Below are positions 5,074-11,273 of a stretch of 11,273 nucleotides of DNA, piece by piece. The notes under the pieces are model-generated. The model was not told the DNA's origin. It saw only the letters and a list, made by a program, of their open reading frames with translations, and did no database searches. Origin of the DNA: Paracoccaceae bacterium (lineage in GTDB: Bacteria; Pseudomonadota; Alphaproteobacteria; Rhodobacterales; Rhodobacteraceae). How positions within the stretch are numbered: position 1 is the stretch's first letter; every line of letters begins with the position of its first letter. A program made the position numbers and the translations under genes. The stretch covers positions 1-11,273 of the forward strand of contig JAFIEC010000103.1 in assembly GCA_020832725.1 (NCBI GenBank). Reading direction: 5' to 3'.

Positions 5074-8000
5074 CTATTTGTCGTCAAGCCTGTCCTTCAA
5101 CGCCAGAAGTGCCGCAAAGGGATTGTCGGGATCGACCGGCTTTTCCGTCCGGGGCGGGCGGGCCGTGTGCACACGGGGGCCTGATGCCGACTCGTCGCGG
5201 GGGCCACGCCGAGGTGGTTTGCCCCCCTTGCCCCGTGGAGGACGGGCGTTGTCCGCACCCTCGGTACGGGCGGGCTTTCGGTCCCTTGGCGGGCGTCGCC
5301 CGCCTTCGCCCTCCGCCGGGCGTCGTCCACCTTCGCCCGAGGTCGCGCGTCGCCCGCCTTCGCCCTCGGCTGGGCGGCGGGGACGATCCTCCCGGCGGCG
5401 GCGCGGGGCCCATGTGAAAGTGTAGAAGATCTCGGTCTCGGTGGCGGCAGCATCGCCCCCTTCCGGTGCCGTCTCGCCCTCGGGTGCCGACCCGCCCTGC
5501 GGGGCCTGGGCATCGCCCGGGGGTGCATCGGCAGCCATCTGTTCCCCGGGCGTGGTCTCCGCGAGGGACTCGACCGGTGGCAGCGATCCGGCGCGGGGTG
5601 ATGTTGTGGCAACGGTTTCCGCTGTATCCGGTGACGGGGCCTCGGGGGTGGGTTCTGCCCCGACCTCTGGCGCAGTCTCTGTCCCGGCCTCCGGTGCACC
5701 CGCTGGCGCGGCCCCTACTGCGGTTTCCTCACCGGCATCGGCAGCCGCTTCATTCGGGGAAGGTGCCGCGGGCGGGCGGGCCCGGGGCCGCTCGCCACGC
5801 TCGGCCGCATAGCCAAGGCCCTGCATCAGGTCGGCGAATTGCTCCAGTGTCATTCCGGTGATCGACAGCATCTCTGCACTGGCCTCGAAGCCCGCCCGGC
5901 TGTCACGGGCCCGCAGCATGTCGGCCAGCCGCTCCAGCATGTCGATGCGGATCGCGCGCGCACCAGCGGGCCGGTAGCCCGCCTGGCCATGATAACCCTC
6001 GGGAAGGCCCGGCTCCATCGGCACGGTCACAAGGCCGGGGGGAGGGGCGGAGGGAAATTCCTCCAGTCCGGCACACAGCCCCCACAGCACAAGGCGCAGG
6101 CGCGTTGGCGCGGGCTTCAGCAGGGGGGGCATGAAGATGGTGAACTGCCCGAAGCGCACACCGTGCCGTCGCAACGCGCCGCGTGCCTCCTGATCGAGGC
6201 TGCGCACCTCTTCGGAGACACTGTCCCGCGGGAGAACGCCCAGCGCCTCCACCAGCCTGAAGGCAAACCCACGCGCGAGGCCGGAAAGCGCCGGATCGTC
6301 GCGCAGGGCTGTCAGCGGCTCGAACAGGGCGGCGATGCGCCGATCGACGAAATGCTGCATCCGGCGCTGCACCCGCTCGGCCACGTCAGAACCCGCCTCC
6401 TCGTCGACAAAGGCCTGCACCTTGGGCGACAGTGCGTCGGTGCCGGGTGCAAGGCGACCGACGGCATCGCTGCACCACATCAGGCCGCCCTGTTCGGTGA
6501 TGTCCATTTCGGTGTCGGGGGCATTGTACAGCCGCTCGGCCCGCAACACGAATTGCGGTCGCAGCGCCTGAACCGAGGCGGACCGGATCGCTCGGGCCTC
6601 TCCGGTGCTGTCGGAACGGTCCTGACGGAAGCGGAAACCCTCCATACGCCCGACGAACTCGCCCTCGATGCTGACCTCGCCCTTGTCGTTCACCTCGGCC
6701 ACGAGGCCCTCCTTCTGCTTCAACCGCCGCATGAGCACGCTCGTGCGGCGATCGACAAAACGCTGGGTCAGACGCGTATGAAGTGCGTCCGACAGGCGAT
6801 CTTCTACAGCGCGGGTCTCGGCCCGCCAATGGTTTTCCTGCTCCAGCCAGCCCCGGCGTTGCGCAATAAAGGTCCAAGTACGGATATAGGCGAGACGTTT
6901 CGACAATGTGTCAATGTCTCCCTCGGTCCGGTCGATGCGGCGGATCTGGCTGGCGATCCAGTCCTCCGGCACGCTTCCGGCGTCGTGAAGGAAGCCAAAG
7001 ATGCGCGTCAGCAGGCTGGCATGCTCGCCCGGAGAGATGTTCCGGAAATCGGGGATCTGGCAGACCTCCCACAGCAGCCGCACATCCGGAGCGGCGGCGA
7101 TGCGGCCGCGCACCTCGCCCAGATCGGCCAGGGCCTTGAGCGCGGCAAGGTCATCTGCCTCGCGCGTGCGCGACAGGTACGGATCCTCGGTAGAGACCTC
7201 CAGGGAATCGATCAGCGCCTCGACGGACCCGAAGCGCAGGTCGCGGTTGCGCCATTGCAGCCGCCTGACGGGGGCAAAGCGGTGCTGCTCGATCGCATCG
7301 ACGGTTTCGGGGTCGAGTGCGGCCGCATCGGCGGTGGTGCCGAAGGTGCCAGCCGAAAGATGCCGCCCGGCACGGCCCGCGATCTGCGACAATTCATTGG
7401 CGTGCAGGTGACGGAAACGCCGCCCGTCGAACTTGGCCACCGAGGAAAAGGCGACATGGGTGATGTCGAGGTTGAGGCCCATGCCGATGGCATCGGTGGC
7501 GACCAGATAATCAACATCGCCATTCTGATACATGGCGACCTGTGCATTCCTGGTGCGGGGGCTGAGCGCGCCCATGACCACAGCCGCCCCGCCCTTCTGG
7601 CGGCGAATCAACTCGGCGATAGCGTAGACTTCCTCGACCGAGAAGCCAACGATCGCCGTGCGCGGACGCAGGCGCGAAATCTTGCGCACGCCGGTATGGG
7701 TAAGCTCGGAGAACCGCTCGCGGCGCAGAAAGCGCACGCCGGGCACCAGCCCCGCGATAACCGGGCGCATCGTATCGGATCCGAGAAACAGCGTCTCGCG
7801 CAGCCCCCGTGCCGCAAGCAACCTGTCGGTGAAGACATGCCCCCTCTCGGGATCGGCGCACAGCTGGATTTCATCCACGGCAACGAAATCGGCACCGATT
7901 TCCAGCGGCATCGCCTCGACCGTGCAAACCCAGTAGGCCGCCCGCTCGGGCACGATCCGCTCCTCGCCGGTCACAAGTGCCACCACCGAGGGGCCGCGCA

Positions 8001-8157
8001 TGGCCACCATCCGGTCATAGACCTCACGCGCCAGAAGCCTCAGTGGAAGACCGATGACACCCGTGCGATGCGCCAGCATCCGCTCGATCGCGTAATGGGT
8101 CTTGCCGGTGTTGGTCGGCCCGAGGACCGCGGTGATCTGCCCGTCCGAGCCTGTCAT
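5074..8157 (-). CDS. Suv3-like DExH RNA helicase with long disordered C-terminal tail
   Basis: A 1027-residue superfamily 2 helicase of the Suv3/MgpS type, expected to unwind RNA using ATP. Motifs in order: Walker A GPTNTGKT (13-20), Ia LPLRLLAREVYDR (37-49), LVTGEE (61-66), motif II DEIQ (95-98), motif III-like GSD (126-128), motif IV around ALSPRTRNAQ (197-206), motif V ATDAIGMGLNLDI (220-232) and motif VI QIAGRAGRH (258-266). All key residues are present. The family's Suv3 C-terminal region follows to about residue 785. The remaining 240 residues are low complexity: an acidic Ala/Pro/Glu segment (about 800-905), a short aromatic patch IFYTFTWAP (910-918), an Arg/Gly-rich basic stretch (919-1012) with 9-residue repeats, and a terminal NPFAALLALKDRLDD. 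Start ATG at 8157, 45 bases after the TPR gene; the ribosome site is weak. The substrate is not known. A role in RNA decay or ribosome maintenance is inferred from family and from the S4 neighbour. Confidence 0.92.
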   Translation of the reverse strand: MTGSDGQITAVLGPTNTGKTHYAIERMLAHRTGVIGLPLRLLAREVYDRMVAMRGPSVVALVTGEERIVPERAAYWVCTVEAMPLEIGADFVAVDEIQLCADPERGHVFTDRLLAARGLRETLFLGSDTMRPVIAGLVPGVRFLRRERFSELTHTGVRKISRLRPRTAIVGFSVEEVYAIAELIRRQKGGAAVVMGALSPRTRNAQVAMYQNGDVDYLVATDAIGMGLNLDITHVAFSSVAKFDGRRFRHLHANELSQIAGRAGRHLSAGTFGTTADAAALDPETVDAIEQHRFAPVRRLQWRNRDLRFGSVEALIDSLEVSTEDPYLSRTREADDLAALKALADLGEVRGRIAAAPDVRLLWEVCQIPDFRNISPGEHASLLTRIFGFLHDAGSVPEDWIASQIRRIDRTEGDIDTLSKRLAYIRTWTFIAQRRGWLEQENHWRAETRAVEDRLSDALHTRLTQRFVDRRTSVLMRRLKQKEGLVAEVNDKGEVSIEGEFVGRMEGFRFRQDRSDSTGEARAIRSASVQALRPQFVLRAERLYNAPDTEMDITEQGGLMWCSDAVGRLAPGTDALSPKVQAFVDEEAGSDVAERVQRRMQHFVDRRIAALFEPLTALRDDPALSGLARGFAFRLVEALGVLPRDSVSEEVRSLDQEARGALRRHGVRFGQFTIFMPPLLKPAPTRLRLVLWGLCAGLEEFPSAPPPGLVTVPMEPGLPEGYHGQAGYRPAGARAIRIDMLERLADMLRARDSRAGFEASAEMLSITGMTLEQFADLMQGLGYAAERGERPRARPPAAPSPNEAAADAGEETAVGAAPAGAPEAGTETAPEVGAEPTPEAPSPDTAETVATTSPRAGSLPPVESLAETTPGEQMAADAPPGDAQAPQGGSAPEGETAPEGGDAAATETEIFYTFTWAPRRRREDRPRRPAEGEGGRRATSGEGGRRPAEGEGGRRPPRDRKPARTEGADNARPPRGKGGKPPRRGPRDESASGPRVHTARPPRTEKPVDPDNPFAALLALKDRLDDK
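5294..5374 (-). repeat. Three tandem 27-base repeats in the helicase tail
   Basis: Units at 5294-5320, 5321-5347 and 5348-5374 encode a 9-residue unit read as PAEGEGGRR, ATSGEGGRR, PAEGEGGRR on the minus strand. The outer two units are nearly identical at DNA level and the middle one has diverged. The exact 27-base period keeps the frame, so copy number could vary between strains without breaking the gene. Confidence 0.82.
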
Positions 8158-8202
8158 GTCGCCTGCCTGTCCGCCGGCGCCCGGCCTGCGCGCGCTTCTG
8201 CC

Positions 8203-8766
8203 TCAGATAGCCTGACCGCGCGTCCGTTCCTCCAGCCGCTCGACCGACTGCATAACCGTTTCGATGTGCGGATGTATAGCCAGCGCCGCACGATAGGCCT
8301 GCAGCGCGCGCGATTCGAGGCCGATCCGTTCGTATATGGCGCCCAGCCCGGCGAGCGCTCCGAAATGGTGGGGGTTCAACGACAGGGTACGGGCGATATC
8401 CTCGACCGAAAGGCCGTATTCGCCCATCGCATACCAGGCGGTGGCCCGGGCGTTCCAGCCCTCGGCAAAATCCGGGGCCTGCTCCACCAGTGCTGTGAGG
8501 TGATCGATGGCGGCCTCGTAGTCGCGTGCGCGAATGGCATTACGACCGCGGCGCAGCAGGAGGTCCATCGAGGAAGAGCCCGAACGCGACCAGGCGCGGG
8601 TGATCTCGACCTCGACCCGGGGCCAGTCTGACGTGTCGGGATCGGCAAGTTGCCGGTACAGATCCTCAAGCGGCTCGCCTCCGGCGGCGTGCGACGCATG
8701 TGCCGAAAGCCCCAGCGCGAGCGCTGCCGCAACGAGAAGGTTGGCAAGGCGAACGAAAGCGATCAT
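8203..8766 (-). CDS. Exported tetratricopeptide-repeat protein
   Basis: A 187-residue protein starting with a Sec signal peptide (MIAFVRLANLLVAAALALGL, cleavage near AHA at 22-24 or SHA at 25-27), followed by about three TPR units of 34 residues (68-101, 102-135, 136-169). Consensus positions are visible in AEGWNARATAWYAMGEYGLS and ALAGLGAIYERIGLESRALQAYR. TPRs are protein-interaction scaffolds, so a periplasmic partner is likely but not identifiable. The ATG at 8766 is chosen because the signal peptide begins there. An alternative ATG at 8784 adds six residues, and the open frame to 8859 adds non-conserved sequence. Neither ATG has a clear ribosome site (see the promoter entry). The gene heads the minus-strand run into the helicase, 45 bases away, and is divergent from the SCP2 gene. 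Confidence 0.85.
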   Translation of the reverse strand: MIAFVRLANLLVAAALALGLSAHASHAAGGEPLEDLYRQLADPDTSDWPRVEVEITRAWSRSGSSSMDLLLRRGRNAIRARDYEAAIDHLTALVEQAPDFAEGWNARATAWYAMGEYGLSVEDIARTLSLNPHHFGALAGLGAIYERIGLESRALQAYRAALAIHPHIETVMQSVERLEERTRGQAI

Positions 8767-8772
8767 GACGGG

Positions 8773-8801
8773 AGTGTAGCGCATCGCGCGCGAAAATCGA
8801 G
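8773..8801 (-). promoter_or_regulatory. Possible leaderless promoter of the TPR gene
   Basis: On the minus strand, TACACT (8778-8773) matches the -10 consensus at 4 of 6 positions and ends six bases before the ATG at 8766, placing the expected transcription start on the A of that codon. No Shine-Dalgarno sequence is present ahead of the ATG, which fits a leaderless message. The -35 region (about 8801-8796, CTCGAT) is poor. Confidence 0.28.
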
Positions 8802-8867
8802 TGCGCTGCCAGGTGGCGCTCCCGTGAGTCGGGAATTGCTGCGTCGGCAGGCGGAACACCGCGGTTT

Positions 8868-8880
8868 GGAGGACGAAATG
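8868..8880 (+). promoter_or_regulatory. Strong ribosome binding site fixing the SCP2 gene start
   Basis: GGAGGA at 8868-8873 lies four bases before the ATG at 8878. It selects this start over longer open-frame starts reaching back to 8650, which would run through the signal peptide region of the divergent TPR gene. Confidence 0.8.
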
Positions 8881-9165
8881 AGCGAAGTGATCCAGGCGGC
8901 GCTTGCCGCATTGTCCGAGAAGATGCCCCAGGGTTTCGACGGTTCGGTGACGTTCCGGATAGAGGACGAGGGTGCGATCGTGGTCGATTCCGACGGCGTG
9001 CGCGCCTCGGACGAAGAGACCGACTGCACACTCTCCGCCAGCGCCGAAACGTTTCAGGCGATCCTTTCGGGCGAACTGAACCCCACCTCGGCCTTCATGA
9101 CCGGAAAGTTGCGGGTCGAAGGCGACATGGGCACGGCGATGCGGCTGGGTGCAGCACTGGGCTGA
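8878..9165 (+). CDS. SCP2 sterol-carrier-like lipid-binding protein
   Basis: A compact 95-residue single-domain protein of the SCP2 family, which forms a hydrophobic tunnel for fatty acyl or sterol-like ligands. Family features are the opening helix, the VTFRIEDEGAIVVDSDG beta hairpin (24-40), the TLSASAETFQAILSGELNP helix (51-69) and the SAFMTGKLRVEGDMGTAM segment (71-88). No signal peptide, so it is cytosolic. Length matches stand-alone bacterial SCP2 proteins. The start is set by a strong GGAGGA. The alpha/beta hydrolase gene begins 35 bases downstream and is probably in the same operon, which suggests handling of acyl lipids, but the ligand is not known. I see no sign of a larger fused enzyme. 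Confidence 0.9.
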   Translation: MSEVIQAALAALSEKMPQGFDGSVTFRIEDEGAIVVDSDGVRASDEETDCTLSASAETFQAILSGELNPTSAFMTGKLRVEGDMGTAMRLGAALG

Positions 9166-9200
9166 ACGGCACGGTGCCGGACCGCAGAGAGGCTGGGCAC

Positions 9201-10160
9201 ATGCTCGACGAGGCCCCCTTTCATGCCGATGTGGCAGAAGCCCCCGAGGGCGGGCACGTCTTCTGGCTGGCGGCCTCCGATGGTGTACGCCTGCGCGCGG
9301 GTCATTGGCGGGCCTCAGGGCAGGCCGACGACGCGCCAGGAACCATCCTGCTGCTGCCGGGCCGCACCGAATACATCGAGAAATACGGGCGCATCGTCAG
9401 CGACTTCACCGGTCGGGGCTGGAATGTGGCCGTGCTCGACTGGCGGGGCCAGGGCCTGTCCGATCGACTCTCGGCCGATCGGAACATGGGCTATGTGGGC
9501 CGCTTTTCCGATTATCAGCATGATCTTGCGGCGCTGATGGCGGCTCTGGAAGGACGCGACGCACCCGGGCCCTACTCCTTTGTCGCCCATTCCATGGGGG
9601 GGCTGATCGCGCTGCGCGCGCTGGTCGAGGGCTGCGCGGTCGCGCGCGCGGTCTTTACCGCCCCGATGTGGGGGATCATGGTCCCGCCTGCCCTCTCGGG
9701 CCCGGTCAGCTGGGCGCTGAACTCGGCGGCACGCCCCCTCGGCCTGACAGAGCGCTACGCACCGGGGACCGGACAGCAGAACTACCTTCTGACCAGCCGC
9801 TTCCGGGACAACAACCTGACATCGGATCCCGAAAGCTATGCTTATCTGATCCGTCAGGTCGCCGCGCATCCGGAACTGGGCATCGGCGGGCCCAGCATCC
9901 ACTGGTTCAACGAGGCGCTGACGGAAACGCGCATGCTGCAGCGGCAACCGGCGCCCGGGCATGATGTCCGGGTCTATCTTGGATCCGACGAAACGGTCGT
10001 CGACATTTCCACCCTGCGCGAGACTGTCGCCCGGTGGGACCGGGCGGAGATGCGCATGATCGCCGGTGCGCGCCACGAGATCATGATGGAATCCCCGGCG
10101 ATCAGGACATTGTTCATCTCCGAGGCGGACCGTTTCCTCCGTGAGGCATCATCGGCCTAG
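9201..10160 (+). CDS. Alpha/beta hydrolase, lysophospholipase (PldB-like) family
   Basis: A 319-residue serine hydrolase of the monoglyceride lipase/lysophospholipase group. The oxyanion-region LLLPGRTEYIEKYGR (50-64) and DWRGQGLSDR (80-89) are typical. The nucleophile elbow is AHSMGG with S131. The likely acid is D263 or D268 in YLGSDETVVD, and the base is H292 in AGARHEIMME. No signal peptide or lipobox is visible, so it is likely cytosolic or peripheral to the membrane. The ATG at 9201 is chosen because AGAGAGG ends eight bases upstream and the fold starts soon after; a GTG at 9174 would add nine unconserved residues. It follows the SCP2 gene closely. Its stop TAG lies inside the CTAG shared with the convergent dehydrogenase gene. 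The true ester substrate cannot be told from sequence. Confidence 0.9.
   Translation: MLDEAPFHADVAEAPEGGHVFWLAASDGVRLRAGHWRASGQADDAPGTILLLPGRTEYIEKYGRIVSDFTGRGWNVAVLDWRGQGLSDRLSADRNMGYVGRFSDYQHDLAALMAALEGRDAPGPYSFVAHSMGGLIALRALVEGCAVARAVFTAPMWGIMVPPALSGPVSWALNSAARPLGLTERYAPGTGQQNYLLTSRFRDNNLTSDPESYAYLIRQVAAHPELGIGGPSIHWFNEALTETRMLQRQPAPGHDVRVYLGSDETVVDISTLRETVARWDRAEMRMIAGARHEIMMESPAIRTLFISEADRFLREASSA
10157..10160. other. Shared CTAG: overlapping stop codons of two convergent genes
   Basis: The hydrolase stop is TAG at 10158-10160 on the plus strand. The dehydrogenase stop is TAG read from 10159-10157 on the minus strand. The palindromic CTAG therefore ends both genes with no spacer, so any terminator for either transcript must lie inside the opposing coding sequence. 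I see no hairpin with a T-run in the immediate surroundings. Confidence 0.9.
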
Positions 10161-11116
10161 ACCGGATTCGGCAGCGGCCGGCCCTCAAGATGCGCGGCGA
10201 TGTTGGCCAGCGCCATGTGGCCCATGGATTGCCGCACATCGAGTGCGTTGGTTCCCAGATGCGGCAGGAGCACGACATTCTCCATGCCGATCAGGGCATC
10301 GGGCACGCGGGGCTCGAATTCGTAGACATCGAGGCCCGCCCCGGCCAGCCGCCCCTGCTGGAGCGCCGTGATCAGGGCAGCCTCGTCGATCACGTCGCCC
10401 CGGGCGATGTTTACCAGGATCGCATGGCCAGGCAGCGCTGACAGGATCCCGGCATCGATCAGGTGCCGCGTCGCCGGACCGCCGGGCACGGCGATCGCCA
10501 GCACGTCCGAGTCGGCGGCAAGGGCGGCCAGGTCGGCCACCTGCCGGGCAGGCACGCCCGCATCCGCCACCGGAGAGCGGTTGAAGAAGGACACCTCCAT
10601 TCCCAGACCCAGATGCGCGCGGCGGGCAATGGCCCGGCCGATGCGACCCATGCCAACGATCCCCAGACGCCGCCCACCCAGATGCATGCCCAGAAGCTGG
10701 GTCGGTGCCCAGCCCCGCCACAGGCCCGCCCGCACCATCCGCTCCCCCTCGCCGGCGCGGCGGGCTGTCATCAGCATCAGGGTCAGCGCGATATCGGCAG
10801 TGGCCTCTGTCACGGCGCCGGGGGTGTTGGTGACGACCAGACCGGCTTTGCGGGCCGCCGCGACATCGATATGGTTGTAGCCGACGCCGAAATTGGCCAG
10901 CAAACGGCAGCGCGGCGCGGGCATGCCGGCAAAGGCCGCAGCTGTGAACGCATCGCCCAAAGTGGGCAGGATGACGTCATACAGGCCCAGCGCGCGGGTG
11001 GCCTCTTCCTCGGTCATTGGGGCGTCATCCGCACGCAGGGTGACCTCTCCCAGCGCCTGCGCGGCCTCCATCACGGCCTCGGGAAGTTGACGCGTGATGA
11101 GGATCGCGGCGCTCAA
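10157..11116 (-). CDS. D-isomer-specific 2-hydroxyacid dehydrogenase (glyoxylate/hydroxypyruvate reductase-like)
   Basis: A 319-residue NAD(P)-dependent dehydrogenase that reduces 2-ketoacids such as glyoxylate or hydroxypyruvate. The dinucleotide motif is G155-M-G157-R-I-G160. The catalytic triad fits R239 (NIARGD), E268 (DVYEFEP) and H286 (LPHLG). The segment FGVGYNHID (76-84) is the usual substrate loop. After the second strand of the nucleotide fold comes FFNRSP (177-182), with Arg-Ser rather than Asp, which by family knowledge favours NADPH. The start is TTG at 11116: it is the only start codon between the upstream in-frame TGA (11143-11141) and the first beta strand, and the next Met (residue 16) would remove that strand. 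The TTG overlaps the csaA stop (TTGA), implying translational coupling. Substrate assignment is inference. Confidence 0.9.
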   Translation of the reverse strand: MSAAILITRQLPEAVMEAAQALGEVTLRADDAPMTEEEATRALGLYDVILPTLGDAFTAAAFAGMPAPRCRLLANFGVGYNHIDVAAARKAGLVVTNTPGAVTEATADIALTLMLMTARRAGEGERMVRAGLWRGWAPTQLLGMHLGGRRLGIVGMGRIGRAIARRAHLGLGMEVSFFNRSPVADAGVPARQVADLAALAADSDVLAIAVPGGPATRHLIDAGILSALPGHAILVNIARGDVIDEAALITALQQGRLAGAGLDVYEFEPRVPDALIGMENVVLLPHLGTNALDVRQSMGHMALANIAAHLEGRPLPNPV

Positions 11117-11273
11117 TGGACCCGCGCCCCATCCGGCACATCACGCTCGGGCGCAAGGAGCACGATGCCGCCCTCGGCATCAGACAGGCCCAGCACCAGG
11201 ACCTCGGACAGGAACGGTCCTATCTGGCGGGGCGGTAAATTCACGACCGCCAGCACCTGGCGGCCCACAAGGT
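11113..11273 (-). CDS. csaA: CsaA-type tRNA-binding-domain protein, C-terminal 52 residues (runs off the right edge)
   Basis: The minus-strand frame is open from the window edge to a TGA at 11115-11113. It reads as the end of a small EMAP/OB-fold tRNA-binding protein: GRQVLAVVNLPPRQIGPF, then SEVLVLGLSDAEGGIVLL and a closing ERDVPDGARVH. The PPRQIG and VLVLG segments are characteristic of stand-alone CsaA proteins, about 110 residues long, which bind tRNA-like ligands and have been proposed as export chaperones in Bacillus. Half of the protein is missing here. Leu replaces the more usual Phe before PPRQIG. The stop overlaps the TTG start of the dehydrogenase gene, so the two are likely one operon although no functional link is obvious. 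Confidence 0.82.
   Translation of the reverse strand, partial: LVGRQVLAVVNLPPRQIGPFLSEVLVLGLSDAEGGIVLLAPERDVPDGARVH

Noticed and set aside
5020..5076. Possible read-through of the helicase TAG into the S4 protein, which is in the same frame
   Set aside because: Only 18 sense codons separate the stop from the S4 start, but the helicase ends in a typical charged terminus and the S4 protein is complete alone. No recoding signal is visible.
4231..5184. A 317-codon plus-strand open frame across fdxA and the S4 gene
   Set aside because: It lies antisense to a ferredoxin with all cluster cysteines and to a clear S4 domain. No domain is seen in its translation.
5839..8631. A 930-codon open frame on the plus strand, antisense to the helicase and running into the TPR gene
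   Set aside because: It lies opposite a gene with complete helicase motifs. Its translation shows no recognisable domain and is rich in Gly, His, Gln, Arg and Asp. Long antisense open frames are expected from codon bias in GC-rich DNA.
1..11273. Mobile elements, CRISPR arrays, toxin-antitoxin or defence genes, tRNA or rRNA
   Set aside because: I looked for transposase motifs, spaced direct repeats, small paired genes and RNA gene patterns, and saw none. The window looks like conserved chromosomal core.

Overview
The window reads as a stretch of chromosomal core genome from a high-GC alphaproteobacterium, most likely Rhodobacterales/Rhodobacteraceae. This rests on protein-family resemblance and remembered gene order (Suv3-like helicase, S4 protein, 7Fe ferredoxin and CarD in a row; deoB-add-upp; a cysteine-containing SPOR protein), not on a database search. 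Coding density is very high. I see no insertion sequences, phage genes, CRISPR, tRNA or rRNA. No stretch over 300 bases lacks a gene; the longest gap is about 230 bases, between fdxA and carD.

Layout. (1) 1-1904, plus strand: a nucleoside salvage operon made of the 3' end of deoB (phosphopentomutase), add (adenosine deaminase) and upp (uracil phosphoribosyltransferase), joined by 4-base start/stop overlaps. (2) 1973-3481, plus strand: an exported, low-complexity protein ending in a SPOR peptidoglycan-binding domain, with a duplicated 33-residue two-cysteine module. A strong hairpin terminator at 3504-3543 separates it from the convergent carD. (3) 8766 down to 3567, minus strand, in transcription order: an exported TPR protein, a 1027-residue Suv3-like DExH RNA helicase with a long disordered tail, an S4 RNA-binding protein of the HslR type, the seven-iron ferredoxin fdxA and the RNA polymerase-binding regulator carD. 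The first four are closely spaced; carD has its own 229-base leader. (4) 8878-10160, plus strand: an SCP2 sterol-carrier-like protein and a lysophospholipase-like alpha/beta hydrolase, divergent from the TPR gene. (5) 11273 down to 10157, minus strand: the 3' end of a CsaA-type tRNA-binding protein, then a D-2-hydroxyacid dehydrogenase with a TTG start. Its stop codon overlaps that of the hydrolase in a shared CTAG.

How the genes work together. deoB, add and upp move ribose phosphate, adenosine and uracil through salvage. The helicase and S4 protein are both RNA-directed and probably co-transcribed, so RNA turnover or ribosome rescue is a reasonable shared theme. CarD sets promoter opening genome-wide. 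FdxA is a small electron carrier whose link to its neighbours is unclear. The SCP2 and hydrolase genes look like a small lipid-handling pair.

I do not find a convincing undescribed system. The points most worth a second look are the helicase tail, with its 27-base repeats and two short hydrophobic islands; the three cysteine-pair modules of the SPOR protein; a possible leaderless start of the TPR gene; and the long carD leader.
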